Source: a virus. From it: 45,178 bases of DNA. Location: positions 1 through 45,178 of the IMG/VR virus record IMGVR_UViG_3300033004_000004. One strand, given 5' to 3'. Made by a program: the position numbers and the translations under genes. Below, piece after piece: positions 7,992-16,819 of this stretch (the first letter of the stretch is position 1; the number at the start of each line of letters is the position of its first letter). The notes under the pieces were generated by a model. That model worked only from the letters and a program-made list of their open reading frames with translations. It ran no database searches and was not told where the DNA came from.

Positions 7992-8906
7992 TTACGCTGC
8001 GTTCGAACCGTAGCAGCCGCGCGGGTTGGCCCAAAGGAACGTGTAGCGTTCGTAGGCACCGACCTTGTAGTTGCGGGTGTCGGAATCATTGTCTTCCCAA
8101 ATCTCCAGCGGCTCACGTTCTTGCCAGATCATGCCGTCCTGGATGTTCGTGGTGATGAACCACGGGCCTGCAGCTGTCAGGTACGGGTTCGACACGCAAC
8201 CACCTGCGAGCAGACCTTCCGTGTTGATCGGGTTGATGTCGTTGTTGTTGTTACCGACAGCCTTCGGGGTCTTGAGAATCCGGTCAGCGTTGAACTTGTT
8301 GTTCGGGTGAACAATAAGTTTGTCGCCAGTCAGCGGCTCGATGTAGCCACGGTCGTCCTTGGCCTGCATCATCAGGATGAGCATGTCTTCGATTGCAGCC
8401 TGAGACAGAGCCGAGTCCACCGTCAGCTTGTTCTGCCAGAAGCCTGCGGTGAAGTTCGGGTGAGCCGTGTTGAGAAGCGAGACGCCATCGCCACCCTTGT
8501 AGGCCGAGTTGAAGGCGCGGTTGAAGATGTTCGTCGCGTTGATGTTTTTGGTTTCCGCGAACGCACGGCGGAGCTTCTCGACGCGACCCTTCGTGAGCTT
8601 CACGTAAAGGTTGTCCTTCAGTTCCTCGTGCGTCGTGATGATACCCAGGCCATACGCCACGTTCGTCCCGCGCGTCACGAAGCCCTGTTGCATACCGTCG
8701 TAGCTGATCGGTGCGCTTTCCGGCTTGTACACTGCGAGGCCGAGACCAACGCTCTGCACGTACTCTTCGTAGTTCTTGTCCGACGTGACCTTGTGGAACA
8801 TGAGCGGGGCGTACTGCGGGGCCGAGGCTGCTGCCGAATCCCACCAGCTCTTGACACCTTCCCACAAGCCCTTGGGATAGGAACCAGTGTTAGTAATAAC
8901 GGGCAT
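7992..8906 (-). CDS. Major capsid protein, 304 aa
   Basis: Size and sequence pattern fit an HK97-fold major capsid protein without a large delta domain. There is an N-terminal helical region, a Tyr/Gly-rich stretch (QQGFVTRGTNVAYGLGIITT, about residues 74-93), a middle motif LLNTAHPNFTAGFW (about residues 144-157) resembling the 'L.S..HP...G' segment of Mu-like capsid proteins, and a C-terminal strand region (RNYKVGAYERYTFLWANPRG). It is preceded by a scaffold-like gene and two smaller head genes and followed by a terminator, as expected for the most abundant virion protein. The role is quite certain; the exact family is not. Confidence 0.85.
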   Translation of the reverse strand: MPVITNTGSYPKGLWEGVKSWWDSAAASAPQYAPLMFHKVTSDKNYEEYVQSVGLGLAVYKPESAPISYDGMQQGFVTRGTNVAYGLGIITTHEELKDNLYVKLTKGRVEKLRRAFAETKNINATNIFNRAFNSAYKGGDGVSLLNTAHPNFTAGFWQNKLTVDSALSQAAIEDMLILMMQAKDDRGYIEPLTGDKLIVHPNNKFNADRILKTPKAVGNNNNDINPINTEGLLAGGCVSNPYLTAAGPWFITTNIQDGMIWQEREPLEIWEDNDSDTRNYKVGAYERYTFLWANPRGCYGSNAA

Positions 8907-8951
8907 TGTTGATTCTCCTGAAAGGTTAGACGGTTGACACTAGGCTATGCG

Positions 8952-9560
8952 TTAAACGCCAGCCGTGTTGCCCATCAGTTCGTGTTGGTTGAACTTCACG
9001 ATCCAGAGTGCATAGGCACCGAACGCATTGTTTGGCTTCTGCGACAGGCCCATAATGCGCAGGTTGAGGGATTGCGTGGTGTTGACGCTTGCCGTGCTGA
9101 GCACCGATGCCGAGTTTTGCTGCGGCGAGGTCGGGTTCGTGACCGTGAACGAGGCATTCTTGTTGGCAGCGGACGCGGTGAGCGCTGAGAGGCCGTCGTC
9201 CTGGAGTTCGAATAGCACCTGCGGATCGTCAACCACCAGCACGTAGTAGTCGCGAGTCTTGCCGGTCGAGGGGGTGTTTTGAACGGTCAGGTCGAGGTTG
9301 CTGCCGACGAGCGACGGGTTGTTCGGGTTTGCCGTGAGGATGCCTACGATCACACCGCGCACCGTGTCCGTGCCACCGGCTTTCACCACCTGCGGGACGC
9401 CGTTTGCGTCAGCACCAGCAGCCGATTTCACTGCATCACCAGGGTTGTACTGGTTGTTGTCCGTGGACGGGATGTAATACAGGTTCGTCGCGCCGTTCCA
9501 TGCTGCACCGTTGAGGTAGCGAGCCGGAACGAAACCACGGGGGGCCACTTGGTTAGCCAT
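8952..9560 (-). CDS. Head-associated structural protein, 202 aa
   Basis: It begins ANQVAPRGFVPARYLNGAAW, a start I associate with small head proteins encoded next to the major capsid gene in proteobacterial phages. The rest is a Thr/Asn/Ser/Val-rich beta protein with a strand-like middle (TGKTRDYYVLVVDDPQVLFE, about residues 102-121). It lies 45 bases upstream of the capsid gene in transcription order. A capsid-stabilizing or cement role is likely, with no direct motif proof. Confidence 0.65.
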   Translation of the reverse strand: MANQVAPRGFVPARYLNGAAWNGATNLYYIPSTDNNQYNPGDAVKSAAGADANGVPQVVKAGGTDTVRGVIVGILTANPNNPSLVGSNLDLTVQNTPSTGKTRDYYVLVVDDPQVLFELQDDGLSALTASAANKNASFTVTNPTSPQQNSASVLSTASVNTTQSLNLRIMGLSQKPNNAFGAYALWIVKFNQHELMGNTAGV

Positions 9561-9601
9561 GATTGCTCCTTAGAGGTTTCCGCATGGCCCCCGCACTGCA
9601 C

Positions 9602-10177
9602 TTAGCCTTGCGAGTAGTCCTTGCGGTACTGCGTGTCGATTGAGCTGCGGAGGTTCTTGAGCTTTCGCATGCCTGCGATTTCGTCAGGCTGATCTGCTTG
9701 GCGGCGAATCTCCATGTCGCGTGCATCTGCTGCTGCGTAGCGTCGCTGTTCTCGCTGTTCCCAGAGATCCTCCGGGCATTTCAGCAAGTAGGCTCGCAAC
9801 GGGGTGTTGTCATTGCGCATGCCCTTCACAAACCGGGAGATTACGCTGCTGATCTCCTCGTCTGCGACGACTTTTGCGGTCTTGCTGTATAGCTCTTCCT
9901 GCAAAACGAAATCGAAACCTTCCATCAGCAGGGTTTCGATTGCACCGTTTTCGTCGTTCTCCCAATACAGGTGGTAGCCGGGGATTTCTCCGTGAACCGA
10001 CATCTGCAGGGACAGCCCACCGAGGTCGTTTGCGCGCTCGCGCTCTGCCGTGCCTTCCGCTCGGGATTCCCGTGATTGGCGGGCGTGACGGCGGGCTGCG
10101 AGGAGGCGGTTGCGATCGTCTGCGGGGGCAGCGTTGAACGACGAAGCGGCTGCGGGTTTCGATTGCTGTTCGGACAT
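9602..10177 (-). CDS. Head-operon protein of unknown function, 191 aa
   Basis: The N-terminal 45 residues are charged and Ala/Arg-rich (probably disordered or helical). A compact middle contains GEIPGYHLYWENDENGAIET (about residues 63-82), and the C-terminal half is a Glu/Arg/Gln-rich helix. It sits between scaffold and head-protein genes and is translated from a CCGGAGTA ribosome site preceded by a long pyrimidine run. A scaffold helper or minor head protein is plausible. I do not recognise a named family. Confidence 0.6.
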   Translation of the reverse strand: MSEQQSKPAAASSFNAAPADDRNRLLAARRHARQSRESRAEGTAERERANDLGGLSLQMSVHGEIPGYHLYWENDENGAIETLLMEGFDFVLQEELYSKTAKVVADEEISSVISRFVKGMRNDNTPLRAYLLKCPEDLWEQREQRRYAAADARDMEIRRQADQPDEIAGMRKLKNLRSSIDTQYRKDYSQG

Positions 10178-10227
10178 GATCGTACTCCGGAAAAGAAAAA
10201 AGAAAAAGGGGGGGGGAGGTGAGCAGG

Positions 10228-11121
10228 TTAGCTGTGCTTGCGCGGGCCATCACTGAAGTAGCCCTTCAAGAACTTCTCCTGAGTTGTCCATCCCTCGCGA
10301 ATACCAACCTCCATCAGCGCGCGGTCTTCCGGTGGGAGGTCATTCACACTGCGGCCACCAATGCTGTTGGAGCGGCCACCTTCAACTGGGTTGTTGACAG
10401 CACCAGATTGACGCTGACGTGCGAAGTGTCGCGGGAAGTCTTCCTGCATCTTCTGTGACACGAGGTCAAGGAACGGGCGACCGCGCTTCTTTTCACCAGC
10501 AGCAATGAGTGAGTTCGCGTAGTCAAATGCGTACTGACGCATCTGGGAGTTTTCCTTGAACCAGCTGTTGCCGTCCTCAATCCACTCAGTAACCACGGGG
10601 TTGGAGGTTGAGCCATCCTCGTTCACTGCAGGAGGTGTTTCTCCGGCCTTCGGAGTGACCTGTTTGACTTCCTGGATCTGCTTTTTGTTGGTGCGGCGCT
10701 CGTCTTCGACCACTTCCAGGCGAGATTCGATCGCATCAGCGGCGTCGTCATCACCGTTGCGGATGGCTTCACGATGTTGGGCTTTCAGTTGGCGCTGCAG
10801 GTCAGCCAATTGTGTGTCGCGCTCCTCAATTTGCCGTTGCTGCAGAGCTGCGAACTCCTTTGCAGTGCCCTTGAAGGCTTCCAGTTCGGCACGGACGGAT
10901 TCAAGTTCCCGCTGGAGGATGCTGTTGAAGCGCTTGCCATCAGCGACGAAGGTTGCGGCGTCTTTCCAGGCGCCTTCAGGGCCCTTAAACTTCTCTTTGG
11001 GAACCCAACCTTTTTTGGAGGCTTCGGCTTCGATGAGGCGTTGCTGTTCAACCGCGAGTTCGGCATTGTTATCAGCCTTTTGGGCGATTTCGGGTGCGCC
11101 TGCGATTTGATCGTCGTCCAT
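10228..11121 (-). CDS. Probable scaffolding protein, 297 aa
   Basis: An acidic, highly charged protein with a long coiled coil (about residues 60-160, Glu/Gln/Arg-rich with LQRELESVRAELEAFKG), a flexible Pro/Thr/Asn linker, and a basic C-terminus with a helix-turn-helix-sized end (TTQEKFLKGYF...). This is the usual architecture of phage scaffolding proteins, whose C-terminus binds the capsid protein. It is located upstream of the head genes as expected. It is the first gene after palindrome copy 2; a GGAGC ribosome site is present. Confidence 0.75.
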   Translation of the reverse strand: MDDDQIAGAPEIAQKADNNAELAVEQQRLIEAEASKKGWVPKEKFKGPEGAWKDAATFVADGKRFNSILQRELESVRAELEAFKGTAKEFAALQQRQIEERDTQLADLQRQLKAQHREAIRNGDDDAADAIESRLEVVEDERRTNKKQIQEVKQVTPKAGETPPAVNEDGSTSNPVVTEWIEDGNSWFKENSQMRQYAFDYANSLIAAGEKKRGRPFLDLVSQKMQEDFPRHFARQRQSGAVNNPVEGGRSNSIGGRSVNDLPPEDRALMEVGIREGWTTQEKFLKGYFSDGPRKHS

Positions 11122-11150
11122 GCAACAGCTCCAGTGAGAATAGATAATAA

Positions 11151-11190
11151 TTGACCGCCATTAATAATTATTAACAGCGGTCAGAAATTC
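11151..11190. repeat. Dispersed 40-bp palindrome, copy 2
   Basis: Arms TTGACCGC and GCGGTCAGAA flank the perfect core TTAATAATTATTAA. It lies between the 61-aa gene and the scaffold gene. Confidence 0.92.
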
Positions 11191-11195
11191 CCCTA

Positions 11196-11381
11196 TCAGG
11201 GGCAGGTCACAAACTCCGGCCCGCGCACGATGGCATGGGCGTGGTCTGCAATGTCAGTGAGAACCTGATTCACCACGTTCTCAACAGCTCGGCGCAAAAC
11301 GGCTTCGTGCTTCTGCAGAAATTCCACATCAGCCGAGCTGAGTCCAGGGATCTTCACCATCAGATTTGCTTGTGCAGCCAT
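11196..11381 (-). CDS. Small helical protein, 61 aa
   Basis: A short, mostly helical protein (FLQKHEAVLRRAVENVVNQV in the middle). Its ATG overlaps the stop of the GroES-like gene as TAATG, so the two are translationally coupled. It ends 5 bases before palindrome copy 2. No family is recognised; a partner of the upstream chaperonin-like protein is one possibility. Confidence 0.55.
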   Translation of the reverse strand: MAAQANLMVKIPGLSSADVEFLQKHEAVLRRAVENVVNQVLTDIADHAHAIVRGPEFVTCP

Positions 11382-11755
11382 TACTCGCCTCCGATGATCG
11401 GGCTGATGATGTCCAGATCGCTCACAAACCGGTACTTCTTCCCATCCACCGGGCTGATGTGAAACTTCCCCACATACTGCCCAATCAGCACGCGATCACC
11501 CACTCGACAGTAGTCGGTGGACTTGTCCGACCATGCATCCGGGCCGATTTCCAGGACAGTCGCGACCACTGCGATCTGCTCCTCAGCCGTGACGGTCTCT
11601 TCAACCAGCAGAATCCCGCTCTTGGTCTTCTTGTCGATCTCTTCGGGCACGAGCAGGATGCGATGTCCCGTCGCGCGGAAGCCACTCTTGTTCTCCGGGT
11701 TCGGGCCTTTCAGCTCCGCACGCCAACCAGGTTGCAGGTAGTTCACCCCACTCAT
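11381..11755 (-). CDS. GroES-like co-chaperonin, 124 aa
   Basis: The core matches the GroES/Cpn10 barrel: GHRILLVPEEIDKKTKSGIL (about residues 30-49) corresponds to the first strands and the start of the mobile loop, VVATVLEIGPDAW to the 'G.VvAVG.G' region, and VGDRVLIGQYVGKF to the conserved 'GD.Vlf..y.G' segment, with a final FVSDLDIISPI strand. The N-terminal 25 residues are extra. Like T4 gp31 it may replace or assist host GroES in folding the capsid protein; it sits in the head-assembly operon between portal and scaffold. The chosen ATG overlaps the previous stop (TGATG); a GTG one codon earlier is possible. Confidence 0.82.
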   Translation of the reverse strand: MSGVNYLQPGWRAELKGPNPENKSGFRATGHRILLVPEEIDKKTKSGILLVEETVTAEEQIAVVATVLEIGPDAWSDKSTDYCRVGDRVLIGQYVGKFHISPVDGKKYRFVSDLDIISPIIGGE

Positions 11756-12015
11756 CACGCACGCTCCTCAAGTGCTTCGCGAGCTTCATCCAGCCCACGC
11801 TCCAGGTTACCAAGCAGCTGGTCAATCGTCTCGATTTGAGCCAGCCCCTTTGCATTCAGTTGCAGGGTGTTCTGCGGATGCTCGTTCACAAACACCTGCC
11901 GCCCCCATGCCTCCAGCACATCCTGCCGACTCGCCTTCAAATCAGCAATAAACTGTTTGGTCACGGGGTTGTGATGCCAACTCACTACATCACTCGGGGT
12001 CACAACTTCAGCCAT
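11755..12015 (-). CDS. Small protein downstream of portal, 86 aa
   Basis: The gene starts 8 bases inside the portal gene's 3' end and overlaps the GroES-like start. The N-terminal half contains VVSWHHNPVTKQFIADLKAS, a pattern seen in small phage proteins encoded after the portal; the C-terminal half is an acidic helix (LLGNLERGLDEAREALEERA). No enzymatic role is evident. A head-assembly cofactor is inferred from the operon. Confidence 0.6.
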   Translation of the reverse strand: MAEVVTPSDVVSWHHNPVTKQFIADLKASRQDVLEAWGRQVFVNEHPQNTLQLNAKGLAQIETIDQLLGNLERGLDEAREALEERA

Positions 12016-14272
12016 TTGCCTCTCCCTCTGGTTTCACATTCTCCTGCGCGGCAGCTTGTGACTGCTCACGCCCCATCAATCGATCCTGCACGTCCATCAG
12101 CATGTCATGTTGCTCCTTCTCGATGCTGCTGCGGGCTTGGTGGCCCTTGAGCAGCAGCTCCGCGCTCTTCATCAGGGACTCATTGTGGTGCCGAAGTGCT
12201 CCGATTTGTGCATTCAGCAGGGCAATGTCCTGATTGATTGGTTCACCATCAGCCTTTGCATTCCCAAGCCGTGCTTTCGACTCCAGCTCCATCATCTTCG
12301 CTTTGTTCAGCATGATTTGAGCTTGCAGCTTTGCCGTCTCCAGCATCATGGTGTCGTTATGCTCCTGCTGTTTGAACTGCAGTTCAGCTTGAGCCATTTG
12401 ATCCTTCGGGTTGACAGGAGGTTTGACCGCCTTCGGGCCTTGCGGATCAGGGAAAATCTCATCTACATCCCAATCATTCGCCTCCAGCCACTTCTTCGAC
12501 ACCACTGCTTTATCCCACATCGCCCCAATCGGACTGAGAGCCGCTTGCACCAATTGGTTCACCCGGTCTTTCCGTTGCTGCCCACTCACTGCCGACGGAT
12601 CGGCGGTCGGGAAAATCCTCCCAACACTCGCGTAATCATCGGGTTGGAGTATAGCATCAGGGCCTTCAGTCAGGTCGAAGTAATTCGGACTCGTCGGCAA
12701 GTAGAGTCGATTGAGGTTAACCAGTTTGGCAAGCTCCTCACGGAAACTCCGGTACATGCGGGCGTAGATGCCAGAGAAGAGCATCATGCCCTGCTCCACG
12801 GTCGTTTGCGCGGTCGTGGCGGGCGTGTTCTGTCCAGGAGATACGCCGGTCATGATGTCGGTTGCACTGCTAATGCGCTCACCGTACTGAATCAGCACTC
12901 CAAGCAGATTGAACAGCACCTGTGAAGGTTCACGAACGGGCAGCGGGAAGATCCCCTTTCGCAGATCATCGCCAGTGCTGTCCACCACCTTCCATTCAAA
13001 CGGATCGAAGGAATTCTTCCCTGCGCGCATCTTCACACCACGCGACAAGAAGCCGCCTGCGGTGTTGCTCATCGTGCCTGCATCAATGAGCTGGTTAATC
13101 ATCGTGTCAACGGCTTGGTTCACCGGGCCGAGCAGCGCGCTCAAACCAAGACCGTAGAACCCACCATCGGGCGAGGGGACGAAGGTGTACTTGGTGAAGA
13201 ACTTCTCAGGGTCAATTCGAACAATTGAGTTCGTCGGGTCGTGCAGAATCCGATCTGCACGCTTCTCGAAGTCACTCTTCTGCTGCATGTCCTGCGTCTG
13301 CAGGGCAGCATTTTCGAGCTTCCGCATCTCAGTGTCGTACTTGCGATGCACACCCTGCTCAAAGAATCGAGCAACAATCCGATACACATGCCCCGTGTCC
13401 AGCCGCGCACTGATCACATACGGCTCTGCGTAGCCATCCCCATCGAAATCGAACCAGCAGTGCTGCTCAAGCACTTGGAACTCCTCGGGATCGACGTTTG
13501 CAGTGAGGCCCTGCACCTGATTGCTCACCTGCTCCAGGATGTTTGCAACGGGCGAGTACGTGCCGGGCTTTTGCTCATTCTTCTCTTCCAGGAACAGCCC
13601 CTGCGCGATCCGCTCAGCGATCTTGTTCTGACTCATGCTGATGCGGTGTGTTGCACGACCAGCAGTGTCAATGTGCTTGCAGTGGTAATCAACAACAAAA
13701 TCCTGCGCCGGGATAAACTCGCTGACGTTCATGCCCTGCACGGAATCGTAGTAGCTCTTCTTGAAGGCACTGCCGACGAGAGCCGCCGCGAATTTGGTTG
13801 TCTCATCCGCGTCCATCCAGCCCACATCTTCGTCAGTGAGCTGCATGTTGATGTGCTGAGTAAGACGCTTCATGCGGAGGGACTTTTCACCCTTCGGATC
13901 GGCCCCAACGTGGCGGAAATGGGCGATGTGGTTGCCCTTCGTCAGGATGCTGATGCGAGCCAGGAACTGCAGCGCACCAACAGTCACGAGCGGGAATTTG
14001 ACATTTGACGCATTCACCCAAGGGAAGTTCTTCGCCTCCCGTACCTGCAATGCGATCTTGATCCCTTCGGCATGGCGCTCAGCCCATTCAGTGCGACTGC
14101 TCACGTCTTTCACGTATCCGCCAACCACCCATTTGCCGATCGAACTGCGCTCATCCTCAGTCAGCTTCTCCGCGAGGTTGGGCGAATTGACAACATCCTC
14201 CAGCTTGAACTTCTTCTTCACCTGGGGCAGTGTGGGCAGTGCGATCGCATCCTGCTGCGCAATCATTTGCAT
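12008..14272 (-). CDS. Portal protein, P22-like, 754 aa
   Basis: Length (754 aa), position directly after terminase large subunit, and sequence character fit a large P22-type portal: an alpha/beta wing region (about residues 50-330), a stem/clip region with KFFTKYTFVPSPDGGFYGLG (about residues 355-374), a PGQNTPATTAQTTVEQGMML segment near residue 480, and a long Gln/Glu/Lys/Met-rich C-terminal helix (about residues 610-740) consistent with the portal barrel. It forms the dodecameric DNA channel and docks terminase. An AGGA ribosome site lies in the 3' end of the terminase gene; a second in-frame ATG is two codons in. Confidence 0.85.
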   Translation of the reverse strand: MQMIAQQDAIALPTLPQVKKKFKLEDVVNSPNLAEKLTEDERSSIGKWVVGGYVKDVSSRTEWAERHAEGIKIALQVREAKNFPWVNASNVKFPLVTVGALQFLARISILTKGNHIAHFRHVGADPKGEKSLRMKRLTQHINMQLTDEDVGWMDADETTKFAAALVGSAFKKSYYDSVQGMNVSEFIPAQDFVVDYHCKHIDTAGRATHRISMSQNKIAERIAQGLFLEEKNEQKPGTYSPVANILEQVSNQVQGLTANVDPEEFQVLEQHCWFDFDGDGYAEPYVISARLDTGHVYRIVARFFEQGVHRKYDTEMRKLENAALQTQDMQQKSDFEKRADRILHDPTNSIVRIDPEKFFTKYTFVPSPDGGFYGLGLSALLGPVNQAVDTMINQLIDAGTMSNTAGGFLSRGVKMRAGKNSFDPFEWKVVDSTGDDLRKGIFPLPVREPSQVLFNLLGVLIQYGERISSATDIMTGVSPGQNTPATTAQTTVEQGMMLFSGIYARMYRSFREELAKLVNLNRLYLPTSPNYFDLTEGPDAILQPDDYASVGRIFPTADPSAVSGQQRKDRVNQLVQAALSPIGAMWDKAVVSKKWLEANDWDVDEIFPDPQGPKAVKPPVNPKDQMAQAELQFKQQEHNDTMMLETAKLQAQIMLNKAKMMELESKARLGNAKADGEPINQDIALLNAQIGALRHHNESLMKSAELLLKGHQARSSIEKEQHDMLMDVQDRLMGREQSQAAAQENVKPEGEANG

Positions 14273-14274
14273 GG

Positions 14275-15771
14275 TTAGTATCCTGTGACTTGTGAGCGGC
14301 CCTGTTCAGCCGGAGAGGAAGTATCCGCGTAATACAGCTCCTCGTCGCTCATGAAATCTTCAACAGTGAGCAGAGGGAGAGTGTCAAACCCGCGTGAGAG
14401 TATAGCACTCGAATCGAACTGATCGTCAAGAACAGACTCGCTGTAGCCGGTGAAGCGCAAGCATTCGTGTTCGTATGCAGCGTACCAAGGGGCTTCTTTG
14501 TCGAACTTGCAGGAGAATCTGCGCATGCGCTTCTGCCAGCTGCGACCGCGCACGGCTTTGTCCTTAGTGGAAGAGAGGGCAACGATGTTCATGAACGTGT
14601 TCTTCGCCCGCATCTCCAGCGTGAGGATAGGCTCAATGGCCTTCCAGATCACGCCATCTTCCACGAACCAGATCTCTGGGTGGATTGCCTGTTCGAGTTC
14701 GATCATCTGGTCGATGATCTCGTCAGTTGCCAATCGATCGACCTTCTGGTGGAAGAAGTACAGGAAGTTCTCTGCACATTGTCCCGCGACAGTAAAGGAG
14801 GTGCGGTTGGCCTTGCTGCTCTTGCTGATGGCGAAGTCAACCCCCACGCACACTCGCATGGGCTTCTCGAAGTCCTCATCGGTCATGCCGATGAATTGAT
14901 CGGCGGTGAGGTAGCCATCCGTGTTGTCATAGGGATCGTTGAGGTATTCCTGAGAGTAGCCCGCAACGTCACCATCATCGATGTAGCCCTGCCGGATAGC
15001 TCTGAGGTCATCTTCAGTGAACTGCTCCGGCCACAATCGTTCACTGAAGTCATCGAAGGCTTTGTGTGCCTTGTAGAAGAGTACCTGCCAAGTTTTCTTC
15101 TCGCGAGTTTGTTTGTGAAAACGGGCTAGGAGGGAGTCTTCGTGCAGAACAGTACCGTGTACCCGCAAACGACCGCCCCTGCGCAGAGCAGGTAGAACAG
15201 CACGGTTAAACCATTTGCGAAACTTCTCACGACGTTCTTTGTTCTCGACTTGCTCATCGTCTTCAAGATCATCGCACACAATAAGTCCAGGACGAGTACC
15301 ACGCCACTTGCGACCGCGAAGCTTTTGACCAGAGCCACGAGCCAAAATTCGAAACTGGTGCCCATCCTTGAACTCCACAATGATTTCAGTTTTGCTGTTG
15401 GTAACGAAGCCCTTGATTTCAAAGTCTTCAATCAGGTCTTCGTTCTCAGTCAGCTCACGAGTGATATCGCCCAAATGCTCAATTGCCAATTCCTCATTGG
15501 TGGAAATGAGGATGACGTAGCTCTCGACTCTGAATAGTACAGTAGCCAGGATGAATACGTGGGTGAGGGCAGAGGACTTGGCGTGGCCGCGAGGAGCAAT
15601 CACTGAGGCTTGTTTTACAGGGGATGCGTACAGCTCCCAGCCTTCTCGGTGAAACTGCGGAGTGGGCTTGACCTCATCAAACCCACTGTAGAGATAGGCA
15701 ACAGCAAAGCCCTCAATCACCTCGGCAGTGAGAGAGGATGCCTTGAGTTTTGTTTGCAGGTCATTCGCCAT
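14275..15771 (-). CDS. terL: Terminase large subunit, 498 aa
   Basis: The packaging motor ATPase/nuclease. The Walker A-like loop is IAPRGHAKSSALTHVF (about residues 58-73, a deviant P-loop). Walker B is GLIVCDDLEDDE (about residues 161-172), followed by a conserved Glu/Arg region (VENKERREKFRKWF). The C-terminal RNase H-like nuclease shows its first acidic residue in VCVGVDFAIS (about residue 311), a second in WFVEDGVIWKAIE, and a third near FDSSAILSRGFD. It overlaps the upstream small-terminase-like gene by 11 bases. The headful versus cohesive-end question cannot be settled from sequence here. Confidence 0.93.
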   Translation of the reverse strand: MANDLQTKLKASSLTAEVIEGFAVAYLYSGFDEVKPTPQFHREGWELYASPVKQASVIAPRGHAKSSALTHVFILATVLFRVESYVILISTNEELAIEHLGDITRELTENEDLIEDFEIKGFVTNSKTEIIVEFKDGHQFRILARGSGQKLRGRKWRGTRPGLIVCDDLEDDEQVENKERREKFRKWFNRAVLPALRRGGRLRVHGTVLHEDSLLARFHKQTREKKTWQVLFYKAHKAFDDFSERLWPEQFTEDDLRAIRQGYIDDGDVAGYSQEYLNDPYDNTDGYLTADQFIGMTDEDFEKPMRVCVGVDFAISKSSKANRTSFTVAGQCAENFLYFFHQKVDRLATDEIIDQMIELEQAIHPEIWFVEDGVIWKAIEPILTLEMRAKNTFMNIVALSSTKDKAVRGRSWQKRMRRFSCKFDKEAPWYAAYEHECLRFTGYSESVLDDQFDSSAILSRGFDTLPLLTVEDFMSDEELYYADTSSPAEQGRSQVTGY

Positions 15772-16330
15772 TCGGCACGTCCTTTACAACTACGTCCACC
15801 ACCTCACCGCGATTGCGTGCCTGGGCTTCGAGGATCTTCCTCATCACGCGCTCGCTCGCAGTTTCACCCTCGCCAGTAGGTGCGGGGAGTTCCTTTGGCT
15901 GCAGCCCCAAACCTAAGGCCTTCACTCCAAGCTCAGCTGCCTTCAGCACTGTCAAATCGTTCACCCCCGCGAGGTTCAGCTTCTCTGAGAGAACAGTGGT
16001 GCTGCGAATAGCAAGCGCGCGGAACCGCTCATCGAGGGTAGCTGCGAGGGAGGGATCGGCAACCTCATGCCGCCGGCCGTCAAGAGCACGCTGAAACATA
16101 TCGCTTGCAAGGACAGCCGCCATCCAGGAAGGCTGCCTCCCGAAGTGTGCTGCGAAGCGAGAGTGTGACCAATCAGGGTGGTCGATCATCAGCTGCACCA
16201 TCAATGCAGGGGAATAGACAGGCGCGGGCGTGCTCGAAGGTTCAATAAGCACCGGAGGCGGAGCAGATTCCTTCACCTCAGCATCGTGCAGCCCTTGCGC
16301 AATCTGTTGCAAATCCAATTCAGTTGACAT
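15761..16330 (-). CDS. Terminase small subunit-like protein B, 189 aa
   Basis: An HTH-containing protein directly upstream of, and overlapping, the terminase large subunit, which is the usual place of TerS. After a Pro-rich N-terminal arm (residues 15-40), residues about 42-120 hold a helix-turn-helix (SHSRFAAHFGRQPSWMAAVL) and a helical oligomerization-like part (DPSLAATLDERFRALAIRST). This whole segment is clearly homologous to the preceding gene. Start ATG overlaps the upstream stop as TGATG, with a GGAGAGG site. Its C-terminus is Glu/Arg-rich. It could be the true DNA-recognition subunit, with its paralogue as partner or regulator. Confidence 0.72.
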   Translation of the reverse strand: MSTELDLQQIAQGLHDAEVKESAPPPVLIEPSSTPAPVYSPALMVQLMIDHPDWSHSRFAAHFGRQPSWMAAVLASDMFQRALDGRRHEVADPSLAATLDERFRALAIRSTTVLSEKLNLAGVNDLTVLKAAELGVKALGLGLQPKELPAPTGEGETASERVMRKILEAQARNRGEVVDVVVKDVPNGE

Positions 16331-16683
16331 CAGCCTCTCCGCAGACCGGTTGCAGCAACGCCCAGGGCTTCGAGGGCGAACTTTGCGCTCGCATCCTCTT
16401 TCGACAGCCTCTCATTGAGCACGTCAATGCTGCGCACCGCGACCGTACGGAGGCGATCGTTGAGCGTAGCACTGAGTTGGGGATCAATGAGCTTTTCTTT
16501 GCGCTCGGCGAGGCGTGCCTTGAATGAGTCACTGGCAACTACTCGCCCGATCCAACCTGGGCTGTAGCCGAACACCTCAGCAAGCTCCGCGTGGGTGACG
16601 GTCGGTTCCGCGAGGATCAAGTCAATCATCGCCTCATGTGTGTAAGAGAGCCGAATGGGCTTCTTTTCTGTTGCTTGGGTCAT
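16330..16683 (-). CDS. Terminase small subunit-like protein A (paralogue), 117 aa
   Basis: The helix-turn-helix segment (HAELAEVFGYSPGWIGRVVA) and the following DPQLSATLNDRLRTVAVRSI match the downstream gene position by position, with conserved DP.L.ATL..R.R..A.RS..VL.E.L. The two are therefore a tandem duplication. This copy lacks the Pro-rich arm and the C-terminal extension. ATG at 16683 is preferred over upstream in-frame starts because of the adjacent GAGGT ribosome site. First gene of the leftward virion convoy. Confidence 0.7.
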   Translation of the reverse strand: MTQATEKKPIRLSYTHEAMIDLILAEPTVTHAELAEVFGYSPGWIGRVVASDSFKARLAERKEKLIDPQLSATLNDRLRTVAVRSIDVLNERLSKEDASAKFALEALGVAATGLRRG

Positions 16684-16819
16684 GGTAGACCTCATTGGTG
16701 TGAATGATGGCTGGAGGATACGCGAGTAGGAGGCTTCCCACAACGAACTCAGGCGAGCAAGAGAGTAGGGCCGGAACAACTTGTACCCTGAACTCGGCCC
16801 ATAAAGGAATTTTCAGAAT

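Noticed and set aside
8121-8912. 263-aa plus-strand frame opposite the major capsid gene
   Set aside because: Antisense to a well-supported capsid gene; low-complexity Val/Arg/His composition.
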